Below, piece after piece: positions 1 to 8,800 of a DNA stretch of 14,034 nt. The stretch lies in NCBI GenBank assembly GCA_958448375.1, contig CAUDDU010000007.1, positions 1 through 14,034 of the forward strand. The letters run 5' to 3'. A program made the position numbers and the translations under genes. The notes under the pieces are model-generated. The model did not search any database. It was given only the letters and a program-made list of their open reading frames with translations, and was not told the DNA's origin. This DNA comes from an uncultured Collinsella sp. Lineage in GTDB: Bacteria > Actinomycetota > Coriobacteriia > Coriobacteriales > Coriobacteriaceae. Position 1 is the first letter of the stretch; each line of letters begins with the position of its first letter.

Positions 1-866
1 CGGCACTGAAGGAGGCCGGCTACACCTCGGTGGAGCTGCTCGACACGGCCGCTGATGACTTTATGGTAACCATGGCGACTGGCGGTTTCGATGTGGCGTT
101 TATCGCCATGCACGGTGCCGGCGGCGAGGATGGTGCCATGCAGGGTGCCATGGAGACCCTGGGTATCCCCTACACGGCGTCGGGTGTGCTCGCGAGCGCC
201 TGCGGTGCCGACAAGGAGGTCTCGAAGCTCCTATACGCTAAGGCGGGCATTCCCATTGCCCCCGGCCTGGCGCTCGAAGTGGGCGATGAAGTCGATATCG
301 ATCATATCGTCGAGGTTTGTGGCGAGCGCTGCTTTGTGAAGCCGGCCGTAAACGGTTCCAGCTATGGCATTTCCCTGGTCCATGAGCCCTCCGAGCTTCC
401 CGCGGCAATCGCCAAGGCGTTTGAGTACGGCGACAAAGTGCTGGTCGAGAAGTGTATCGAGGGTACCGAGATCACCGTCGGCGTATACGGCGAGGACGAC
501 GTGCGCGCTCTGCCGATTGTCGAGATTCGTAAGCCCAAGGACTGCGAGTTCTACGATCTGGACGTGAAGTATGTCGACCCTACAGACATCCATCGCATTC
601 CGGCGCAGATTTCGCCCGAGAATTACGCTCGAGCTCAGGAGCTTGCCTGTGCCGCTCACAAGGCTCTCGGTTGCCTGGGTATCTCGCGCAGCGACTTTAT
701 CGTGAGCGAGGACGGCCCCGTCATCCTCGAGACCAATACCATTCCCGGCATGACCGATACGTCGCTGTATCCGGATGAGATCCGCCACACCGACGACATG
801 ACGTTCCCGCAGGTCTGTGACAGCCTAATCCGTATGGGCCTTCGTCGAGCGGGCATTGCATGCTAA
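1..866 (+). CDS. ddl: D-alanine--D-alanine ligase, 5' end cut off by the window
   Basis: ATP-grasp enzyme joining two D-alanines in the cytoplasm for the peptidoglycan stem peptide. The reading frame is open from base 3, so the gene starts before the window. About 287 codons are present and perhaps 25 N-terminal residues, including the usual N-terminal glycine/serine motif, are missing. Visible family motifs in order are GEDGAMQGAMETLGIPYTAS followed by the GVLASA...DK segment (about 127-220), the ATP-binding VKPAVNGSSYGIS (336-374), the omega-loop FYDLDVKY, LGCLGISRSDF (664-699) and the metal/substrate motif ETNTIPGMTDTSLYP (730-774). The retained KY in the omega-loop fits a D-Ala-D-Ala rather than a D-Ala-D-Lac ligase (inference). 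The last codons overlap the dinG start by 7 nt, so the two genes are probably co-transcribed. Confidence 0.95.
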   Translation, partial: ALKEAGYTSVELLDTAADDFMVTMATGGFDVAFIAMHGAGGEDGAMQGAMETLGIPYTASGVLASACGADKEVSKLLYAKAGIPIAPGLALEVGDEVDIDHIVEVCGERCFVKPAVNGSSYGISLVHEPSELPAAIAKAFEYGDKVLVEKCIEGTEITVGVYGEDDVRALPIVEIRKPKDCEFYDLDVKYVDPTDIHRIPAQISPENYARAQELACAAHKALGCLGISRSDFIVSEDGPVILETNTIPGMTDTSLYPDEIRHTDDMTFPQVCDSLIRMGLRRAGIAC

Positions 867-3754
867 TCGAGGACGCGGTTTCGTCAGGAACGCCGCAGTT
901 TGTCATCGACTCCTATGCCACGCTAGCCGAACGCGCCAAAACGCAGTCCTTTGGCCTTATCGAGGAAGATGTGATTGTCCTCGATACCGAGACCACAGGT
1001 CTTTCGGTGCAGGACAATGAGCTGATCGAGATCTCGGCGGCCCGTCTTTCGGGCCGCGAGATCGTCGACCGTTTCGATACCTTCGTGCATCCCAAGCAGC
1101 TGATTCCCGCCGAGATTACCGAGCTCACGAGCATTACAAATGCCGACGTGGCAGATGCCCCGTCGGCCGTTGAGGCCGTCGCCGCTCTCGCCGATTTTGT
1201 CGGTGGTTGCCCGGTGATCGCACATAACGCCACGTTCGACCGCTCGTTTATCGAGTCGGTCAAAGGCGGCGTCAACGTGAGCGATATTTGGATCGATTCG
1301 CTGGCGCTGTCGCGCATCGCGCTTCCGCGCCTGGCCTCGCACAAGCTGTCTTTTATGGCCGATCTGTTTGGCTGTGACTCGGTATCACACCGTGCCAATG
1401 CCGACGTCGACGCCCTGTGTGGCGTATGGCGCGTGTTGCTCGTGGCACTCACCGACTTGCCCCAGGGCCTCATGGCGCGCCTAGCCGACATGCATCCGGA
1501 CGTGCCTTGGTCCTATCGTCCAATCTTCTCATTCTTGGCGGGGCAGAACCCTGGTTCTATCTTCTCTCTCAGCGCCGCTCGTGCTGACGTTCTCAAGGCC
1601 GATCGCGCCGACGATCGGGTGGACGCCGACGAACTGCCGGTACTCAAGATGCCGAGTCGTGAGGAGATTGAGGCAGACTATGCGCCAGGTGGCCTGGTCA
1701 ATCGCATGTATCCCACCTACGAGCCGCGTGATGAGCAGATCGCGATGGCGCTCGAGGTCCGCGATGCGCTGGTCACGGGCACTCATCGTGTAATTGAGGC
1801 GGGCACGGGCGTCGGCAAATCGATGGCCTATCTGGTGCCTTTTGCCGAGGCAGCACGCCGTAACAACATCACGGTTGGTATTGCGACCAAATCGAACAAT
1901 CTTGCCGACCAGCTCATGTACCATGAGCTGCCAAAACTTGCCGAGCAACTGGACGGTGGCCTGTCATTTTGCGCTCTCAAGGGCTATGACCACTATCCGT
2001 GCCTGCGCAAGCTTGAGCGCATGAGCCGCGGCCAGGTCGAGATTACCACCAAGCGCGATCCGGCGGACACGCTCACGGCGGTCGCGGTCATTATGGCGTA
2101 CGTCTGCCAATCAGCCGATGGCGACCTCGACTCGCTCGGCATTCGGTGGCGCAGCGTCAACCGCCCCGACTTTACGACGGCCTCGCGCGAGTGTGCTCGT
2201 CGCCTCTGCCCGTTTTTCCCTGATAAATGTTTGGTCCACGGCGCTCGCCGTCGTGCAGCGCATGCCGACGTGGTGGTCACCAACCATTCCCTGCTGTTCC
2301 GCAATGTCGCGGCCGAGGGCAGGATTTTACCTCCGATTCGTCATTGGGTAATCGACGAGGCCCATTCCATCGAGCGCGAGGCGCGCCGTCAGTGGGCGCG
2401 CGTGGTGTCGGCGGACGAATCACGCGTTCTGTTTGAGCGCCTGGGTGGCTCGAGCACCGGTGCGCTAAGCCAGGTTTCCCGTGATTTGGCAACCTCCGAG
2501 GGCTCTACGCTCTATCTGGGCCTTACTGCCAAGGCGACGTCGACGGTTGCGCGCGCGAGCATGGCAATCGCCGACGTGTTCGATGGCGTTCGCGAGCTCG
2601 GCCGCCGTGCCCGTGGGGGTTATGACAATGCCAATCTATGGATTGGCCCCGAGCTGCGCGAATCTGACGACTGGCATGATTTCTTACAGTCGGCCTACGC
2701 TGCCATCGATGCATTGGAACAAGCTGACAAGAGCGTCGACGCGCTGGTGCAGGCTGTCGCCGCCGACAAGCCCGAGGTTGTTGTCGACCTGGGCGATATC
2801 TCGCGCCGCCTGCACGAGCTGGCCGAGAACCTCAAACTCATCATCGACGGCACCGATGAACACTACGTGTATTCGCTGCAGGTCAATCGCAGGTTGCGTG
2901 CCGGCGGAGAGTCAATGACCGCAGAGCGCATCGACATTGGCGAGGCCTTGGCAACCGAGTGGCTGCCCGAGGTTCACACGGCTATCTTTGCCTCGGCGAC
3001 CATGACGGTGTCCAAAAGCTTTGAACACTTTAACCACGCGGTCGGCCTCGATCGCATCGGTGCTTCAACATCCTCATCGCTGCACTTGGACTCGAGCTAC
3101 GACTTTGATTCGAACATGGCTGTAGTCGTTGCGGGCGATATACCCGATCCGCGCGATCGTGAGAGCTATCTTACGGCGCTCGAGCGCGTGCTGGTCGACG
3201 CCCATCTTGCCATGGGCGGATCGGTGCTCACATTGTTTACCAATCGGCGCGACATGGAAGACCTGTACGCCCGCGTTGAGCCCAAGATGGCCCGTGCGGG
3301 TCTGGAGCTCAACTGCCAGCAGCGCAACTCATCTCCTCGTCGCCTGCGCGACCGGTTTATCAACGAGCCGACCTCGTCGCTTTTTGCTCTTAAGGCCTTC
3401 TGGGAGGGATTCGACGCCAGCGGCGAGACACTGCGCTGCGTCATCATTCCCAAGCTGCCGTTCTCGAGCCCCACGGACCCGCTCTCGTGCGAGCGCAACC
3501 TGCGCGAAGACCGCGCTTGGGCGCGCTATTCGCTGCCCGAGGCGGTGCTCGAGGTCAAGCAGGCGGCCGGCCGCCTTATCCGCTCGTCGACCGATTGCGG
3601 CGTGCTGATTCTGGCCGACCCGCGCCTGGTGACGAAGGGCTACGGAAAGAAGTTCTTAACGTCGCTGCCCACGAGCTCCTACCAGCGCATCGAATCGGCG
3701 CAGATCGGGCACTATCTGCAACTGTGGCGCGCACGCCACGAGCGGCGGCGCTAA
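860..3754 (+). CDS. dinG: DinG-family helicase with N-terminal DEDDh exonuclease domain
   Basis: Predicted 964-residue superfamily 2 (XPD-like) DNA helicase fused to a 3'-5' exonuclease. The exonuclease has DTETTG (42-47), HNATFD (122-127) and HRANAD (177-182), giving a complete D42/E44/D127/H177/D182 set. The helicase part has Walker A EAGTGVGKS (313-321), DEAH (499-502), the WEGFD...LPF motif and QAAGRLIR near the C terminus. C381, C445, C450 and C457 between Walker A and DEAH have spacings of 63, 4 and 6 residues, close to the 4Fe-4S cysteines of E. coli DinG. Exonuclease-fused DinG of S. aureus is described as lacking the cluster, so this combination is notable. ATG at 860 overlaps the ddl stop. 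The 3' end shares bases with the convergent WYL gene. A role in unwinding or trimming DNA during repair is inferred from the family. Confidence 0.93.
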   Translation: MLIEDAVSSGTPQFVIDSYATLAERAKTQSFGLIEEDVIVLDTETTGLSVQDNELIEISAARLSGREIVDRFDTFVHPKQLIPAEITELTSITNADVADAPSAVEAVAALADFVGGCPVIAHNATFDRSFIESVKGGVNVSDIWIDSLALSRIALPRLASHKLSFMADLFGCDSVSHRANADVDALCGVWRVLLVALTDLPQGLMARLADMHPDVPWSYRPIFSFLAGQNPGSIFSLSAARADVLKADRADDRVDADELPVLKMPSREEIEADYAPGGLVNRMYPTYEPRDEQIAMALEVRDALVTGTHRVIEAGTGVGKSMAYLVPFAEAARRNNITVGIATKSNNLADQLMYHELPKLAEQLDGGLSFCALKGYDHYPCLRKLERMSRGQVEITTKRDPADTLTAVAVIMAYVCQSADGDLDSLGIRWRSVNRPDFTTASRECARRLCPFFPDKCLVHGARRRAAHADVVVTNHSLLFRNVAAEGRILPPIRHWVIDEAHSIEREARRQWARVVSADESRVLFERLGGSSTGALSQVSRDLATSEGSTLYLGLTAKATSTVARASMAIADVFDGVRELGRRARGGYDNANLWIGPELRESDDWHDFLQSAYAAIDALEQADKSVDALVQAVAADKPEVVVDLGDISRRLHELAENLKLIIDGTDEHYVYSLQVNRRLRAGGESMTAERIDIGEALATEWLPEVHTAIFASATMTVSKSFEHFNHAVGLDRIGASTSSSLHLDSSYDFDSNMAVVVAGDIPDPRDRESYLTALERVLVDAHLAMGGSVLTLFTNRRDMEDLYARVEPKMARAGLELNCQQRNSSPRRLRDRFINEPTSSLFALKAFWEGFDASGETLRCVIIPKLPFSSPTDPLSCERNLREDRAWARYSLPEAVLEVKQAAGRLIRSSTDCGVLILADPRLVTKGYGKKFLTSLPTSSYQRIESAQIGHYLQLWRARHERRR

Positions 3755-4668
3755 AGCGGACAGACGAGGGTTTTTGCCATATCGCACAGGCGCTTTGACA
3801 GGGCGGGGTCATCCAAGATGCGGATGGCTCCGCCCGCTGCGATTACCTGGCTCAGTAGCCAACGCTCGGAGCCGTAATGCACGGTTACCGTTGCCATGTC
3901 TGCCCCGCCGCGCTCGATTAGGGTGATGCCGGCCCAGTCCAGATGCTCCGCCATATCGAATGGCATCAAGAGCTTTGCGCTGCGCTGCGTCCGGGCAAGG
4001 GAATCGTGGAGGGATGCGACGTCCGGTGTGTGAGGCACGACGGAGTCTTCCGTCAAGGCGAGTCCCTCGATTTTATCCATGCGATAGGTGCGCTGCTCAT
4101 CGACTGTGATGTCCCAGGCAATCAGGTATGTTTGGTCGCCGTTTGCCGTAATGCGCAAGGGGTCGACCAGACGCTCGCGTGGCCGTGCATCGTCCATCGA
4201 GCGATATGAGATGCGGCAGCGAACGCCGTCCTGAATGGCGCAGCTCAGCTGCTGCCAGTGCGACCCGTGGTTGACGGTGTCAAAGACGCGCTGGTTATAG
4301 CCGAGCTCTTCGGGTAGAAGGGCATGCCGAATCCGGGCTGCCGTCTGCGGCTCGATCCCCAACGATTCAAGTTCGTGGTTGAGCACAGCGCCCTCGGCGG
4401 CACTCAGGCGCAACGGTAGCACACGCCCGGCGTCACCGGTGAGGATCACACGCTCGCCGTGGCATTCGCAGATGATGCGCGCACCAGATTCTCGGTCCGC
4501 GAGCGTCGAGACGATCTCGAGAATCTCGTCGAGCGATACTCCCGTGATGTCAAAGCGGCCGCAAATCTCGGTTCGTGTCATGCCGCTCTCGCCGGCGGCG
4601 TAGAGGGCCTCCATGATGTCGATGGCGCGCGAGAGTCTCTGCTCGCTGGTGAGTTTACGCACGGGCAT
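3751..4668 (-). CDS. WYL-domain transcriptional regulator, PafC-like (second of a pair)
   Basis: 305-residue protein with an N-terminal winged-helix-like segment (about residues 7-60), a PLRLSAAEGAVLNHELESLG stretch (85-104) typical of the PafC linker, a WYL domain (about 140-205) in which the tripeptide is TYL (180-182), and a C-terminal WCX-like region. I chose ATG at 4668: it overlaps the upstream gene by 14 nt and has AAAGGA upstream at a slightly long distance. An ATG at 4689 is also in frame but lacks an obvious ribosome-binding site. The pair resembles PafB-PafC, whose complex activates DNA-damage genes in mycobacteria; WYL domains are thought to sense nucleic acid. No Pup-proteasome genes are in view, so the target genes here are unknown. 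The stop codon overlaps that of dinG tail to tail. Confidence 0.85.
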   Translation of the reverse strand: MPVRKLTSEQRLSRAIDIMEALYAAGESGMTRTEICGRFDITGVSLDEILEIVSTLADRESGARIICECHGERVILTGDAGRVLPLRLSAAEGAVLNHELESLGIEPQTAARIRHALLPEELGYNQRVFDTVNHGSHWQQLSCAIQDGVRCRISYRSMDDARPRERLVDPLRITANGDQTYLIAWDITVDEQRTYRMDKIEGLALTEDSVVPHTPDVASLHDSLARTQRSAKLLMPFDMAEHLDWAGITLIERGGADMATVTVHYGSERWLLSQVIAAGGAIRILDDPALSKRLCDMAKTLVCPL

Positions 4669-5677
4669 ACTCGTGCACCGTCCTTTCAATGAGGTGGTTC
4701 CACGCCTGCTTGAGCGATTTGGGGGCCATCGGCCTCATGCCGTCCATGGCGTGGGCCATGCAAAATGAGGCGGCGGCTTCAAGGTCGCGCACGTCAACGG
4801 TCCAGATCCATCCCGCATCGGTGTGTGTGAGCTCACCTCGCCCGCGCGTGAGGCCGTTGATCATATCGATCTGCGTCTGAGGGGCGAACGAGAACGTGGC
4901 TGCAACGGGCGGTCGGTCGGCGAAATCGAATTCAAAGAACAGATAGTCGTTGAGATTGAAGTCCGCAGGGATGGCGTAGGCCTTCGAAGGACGCCATGCG
5001 CGAACGATACGGTCGCAGCGGAATGTCCTGATGTCGTCGGTGACATTGTCGAGGCCGCAGAAGTACGCCACGCCCTCGCGTTCGAACATGCCGTAGACAC
5101 AGACGGTACGTTCTTTCTGCTCGCCGCGTCCGTTCTGATATAAAAATCGCAGCGCGCATCGCTCGGCAAAGGCGCTCCATACCGCATCGACGGTGGGAGA
5201 GCGGCGGATTGGTGCTTCGTCCACCGTCGTCCTACCGGTGAGATAGGCAATCTTGGAGCGAATATCGGCAAGCGGTGCGGCAAAAGTGGATGAGCCGGCC
5301 GCTAGTGTCTGGTCGATGGCGTTGAGCAGGATATCGGCGTCGTCTGCGGTGATGAGGCCGCCTGCTGCAAAGGTGTGCTCGCGGTCGATTGTCCACGAGC
5401 TTTCCTCGGTCTCCTGCGCACCGGCGGGGCGAACCTCCTTGATTAAGATGCCACGCTCGAGCAGTTTGTCACGATCGCGCCGAAACTTGCGCTTATCCGA
5501 GTCGATGTTGCCGGAGCCATATCCCAGGTCGGAATCCAAGACGATCTGCTCGGTCGTCAGCGGTTCGGGGGAGCTGTTGAGCACAAAGAAAAGATTGAGG
5601 ATGCGCTGAGCCGTTTTATCGAAACTGGGCTCCGAATTCCCCTTTTTAATCGTCGCGGTCGTGTCGCTTGCCGTCAT
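4655..5677 (-). CDS. WYL-domain transcriptional regulator, PafB-like (first of a pair)
   Basis: 340-residue protein. Residues 18-80 form an HTH of PafB type: RILNLFFVLNSS, TTEQIV and a KRKFRRDRDKLLERGI segment, the family's F-x-RD-K-x-LR-x-x-GI helix. The WYL domain lies at about 165-235; the WYL tripeptide is AYF (204-206), while the following FRCDRI keeps the ligand-facing arginines R220 and R223. A WCX-like C-terminal region runs to the end. ATG at 5677 is preceded on the minus strand by GAGG with 5 nt spacing. It is first gene of a two-gene operon and probably forms a heterodimer with the product of the next gene, which it overlaps by 14 nt. It is divergent from the M28-like gene, so the shared 198-bp spacer may be where the pair autoregulates (inference). 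Confidence 0.85.
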   Translation of the reverse strand: MTASDTTATIKKGNSEPSFDKTAQRILNLFFVLNSSPEPLTTEQIVLDSDLGYGSGNIDSDKRKFRRDRDKLLERGILIKEVRPAGAQETEESSWTIDREHTFAAGGLITADDADILLNAIDQTLAAGSSTFAAPLADIRSKIAYLTGRTTVDEAPIRRSPTVDAVWSAFAERCALRFLYQNGRGEQKERTVCVYGMFEREGVAYFCGLDNVTDDIRTFRCDRIVRAWRPSKAYAIPADFNLNDYLFFEFDFADRPPVAATFSFAPQTQIDMINGLTRGRGELTHTDAGWIWTVDVRDLEAAASFCMAHAMDGMRPMAPKSLKQAWNHLIERTVHEYARA

Positions 5678-5875
5678 AGAGTCCTCGCATGAGAAGGTGG
5701 TTTGCTGCCATGATTTTAGTCCGATATGGAGATTAGGCTATATCCTTGTCCGCTCGGGGCGTTAAGATGGCCCGAATTCGGTCGTTTGCGCTCGCTCGGG
5801 GTATACTTTCGACTATATACGGTTCTAATGTGCATGCATTGGGCCTATTTGTCGGATTATGGATGTGGAGCGCAC
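5678..5875. promoter_or_regulatory. Divergent intergenic region between the WYL operon and the M28-like gene
   Basis: This 198-bp spacer must carry promoters for both directions. On the plus strand the best element is TATACT at 5802-5807, with TTGCGC at 5786-5791 only 10 bp upstream, so it is not a standard sigma-70 pair. A second AT-rich stretch, TATATA (5814-5819), follows. On the minus strand TAAAAT (in 5711-5730) is a weak -10 candidate. The plus gene has GGAG 5 nt before its ATG. I see no clear operator palindrome. Confidence 0.35.
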
Positions 5876-8800
5876 ATGGCGAACACCCAGAACTATATTA
5901 ACCACCTGCTGCAGAACACCGGCATTACGCCGGCATGCAGCGAAGAAGAGCGCTTGGCGGCCGAGGATATCGCTCAGATCTTCCGCAACCACGGCTTTGA
6001 TCCCGAGGTTCAGGAGTTCAATGCCCCGGCGCCCAGTAGGTTGGCATTTGCCGTTACCGGTATTCTTGCGTTTGCCGGTGCCCTGCTGATGGGCATCGGT
6101 GGCGGTATCGGCTTGGTCGGCACCTTGCTGGCCATTGTCGGCGCCGTTCTTTACGTGCTCGAACGCACAGGGCACCCCGTGGTTTCGCGCCTGGGCAAGA
6201 CGGGCGTGAGCCAAAATGTCATCGCCTACCACAAGGCCTCGGGCCCGCTCGCGTCTCCGCGCAACCGCCCGGTGGTCGTTGTCGCACACTACGACTCTCC
6301 CCGTGCTGAGCTGCTCGCCCGCGAGCCCTATGCTTCGTATCGTGCGCTCATCGCCAAGCTGTTGCCCGTTGCCACGGTTGCCCCTGCTGCCGTTGCCATC
6401 CTGCGTATCCTGCCGCTCCCCGGCGCGCTCAAGGTTCTGCTGTGGATTGTCGCGATCCTCGCTTCCCTCGTTGCACTTGCCAACGCGGCAAACATCATCT
6501 CTAACCGCCACATTCTTCCCTATACGTCCGGCGCGGTGTGCAACAAGTCTTCTGTCGCCGCTATGCTCGGCGTTATGGACAACGTTGCTCCCTTCCAGGG
6601 CGAGAACGAGTTTCCCGACGATGTTCCGTTCGATACCTATTTTGGGGAGCAGAAACGTCGTGCCGAGGAAATGGCGCGCGCGGCGGCGGAGTATGCCGCG
6701 GCCCAGCAGCAAAACGACTACGGCAACACCATCGAGTACGAAGAGCCTACCTACGCCGAGGACGAGTTCGGTCAGCCGATTGCTCCCGACGCTCAAACCG
6801 AGCCCGAACAGGGCGAGGCTTTTGACGAGCAGATCGAGGGCTTTGAGGGTGCGTCTGCCGACGAGACGCTGATTGGCGCCATCGTGCCCGAGGATCAGAA
6901 TCAGGCTGTCCAGGCCGAAGAGTTCAATGACGAGGTTCCCGCTGCTGAGCCGGCGGAGGAGCCTGCCGCGGCCGAGCCCGAGCCCAAGCTCTATCGCAAC
7001 GCCGCCGGCAACATCCGCTTTGGTTCGGATGCCATCCGTGCGCTCGGAATGCTTCCCGAGTCCTGCACGCTCGATTACGAGGAGGGCGAGGAGCCGACGT
7101 TTGAGCCCGAGCCTGCGCCCGTTGTCACTGCGGATGATGAGTCTGCCGCGGTTACCGTTGCCGAGCCCGAGGCGGTGTCTGCGATCGATCCCGCGGCAGG
7201 ACTGGACATTTTGGCTCCCGCCGCGCCGGCGCAAGACGTTGCGGACGAGTCTGACGACGATTACGTTGAACAGCCGGGGCGCGTGTCTTACGAGAGCGAT
7301 ACTGATTTCTCGGCCGAGATTCCCGCGGCAACGCCCCATGCCGATATTGCATCCGCGTTCTCTTCGATTGGCGCCAGCGCTTCCAGCTTCTTTAAGGGTG
7401 CGCTTGCAAAGGGCAGGAAATTTGTCGACGATTTCGAGGAGAAGCGCGCTGCCGCACGCGAGGCTGCCGAGCAGGAGGCTATCGCTCAGCAGCAGGCAGC
7501 CGAGGCGGCACGTGAGCGCGCGGCGCAAGAGTTCGAGCAGAACGAGGCTATGCAGTCCGGGCCCGTCGACGCTGCCGAAGCTACGACGTCCTTTGAGTCC
7601 CAGCAACCGACGCCAGCGGATGTTGTTGAGGCAACAACGTCTTTCGAGGCTCAGCAGCACGTCGATAGCACCATGTCGTTTGATGCCGCGCAGTTCGATT
7701 CCACGATAACGTTTGAAAAGCAAGGCACCGCAATTGCCGAGCCCCTTCCTGTTTCCGATGAGCAGGGCGACGCGGCAGACGATGACGAGCCCATTGATGC
7801 TGCCGAAATCCAAGATGCCGCCGAGGACGAGTCCGTCGAGGCCAACTCTGACGAAGAGCAATACGCGGCAGCCGATCAAGGTGATTCGACCGAGGTCGAG
7901 CAGGAGGAAGTGCCTGCGGTTTCCGAGACTCCCGAGACGGATGAGTCGAGGCCTTACTCCACGCAGATTTTCACCATGCCGACCCCGAGTGGTTCCGGTG
8001 CCACGGTTGCCAATGTCGCTCCCACCCAGGACGAAACGGTCGATTCCCTTATGGCCCAGATTTCCTCCCAGGCATCGCCGCGTCCGCAGATGAATGTTCC
8101 CGATCCGGCGTCGGCACCGTCGCCTGCACCTTCCTTGTCTCCGCTGGCTTCGGTCCCCGATCCGTCGCTGCCGTCTATGAAGCAGGCAAACTTTGCGTCT
8201 CGCACGTCGCTGTTCGACCTTCCCGATCCCTCTGCCCAGGTCAACGACCCCTTTGCTACTGCCCAGGGTCCCGAACCCACATCGGCACCCGTTGCGCCTT
8301 CTATGCCCGTTGCGTCGGGCGCGCAGCCGATCGAGACCATTTCGGCTCCCGCCCCGGCGGCACCCAAGTCTCGCAAACGCGGCCTGGGTGGCCTGTTCGG
8401 TCGTAAAAGGAAAAACGAGCAGGACAGCATGAGTGATTGGCTGGGCGTCGAAGACGATTACGATGCCAAGAAGTCCGGTCGCGGTATCGGTTCGTGGGAT
8501 AACTTCGAGGACGATAACGATGGCTGGAAGGGCGGCGCTACGTCTTCCGATGGCGCTTCTTCCGAAGATATGCTCTCGGCTGTCGCCTCTATGGGCGATG
8601 ATGAGCTGCTCGGTCACGATATCTGGTTTGTGGCAACGGGCGCCTCGGATTGTGATGGCGCCGGCATGAAGGCCTTCTTGGCTTCGCATCGCGATAAGCT
8701 CCGCGGCGTATTCTTCATCAATCTTGAATCCGTCGGCGCCGGTAGGCTTTCGGTGGTGACGGTCGAGGGCGAACAGCAGCTGCTCAAGGGCGATCGCCGC

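Noticed and set aside
231..788. 185-codon frame antisense to ddl
   Set aside because: It is a shadow of the ligase gene, whose plus-strand frame carries all ATP-grasp motifs.
5726..5875. N-terminal extension of the M28-like protein to 5726
   Set aside because: The extension overlaps the likely promoter, has no ribosome-binding site and is not protein-like; ATG 5876 has GGAG at 5 nt.
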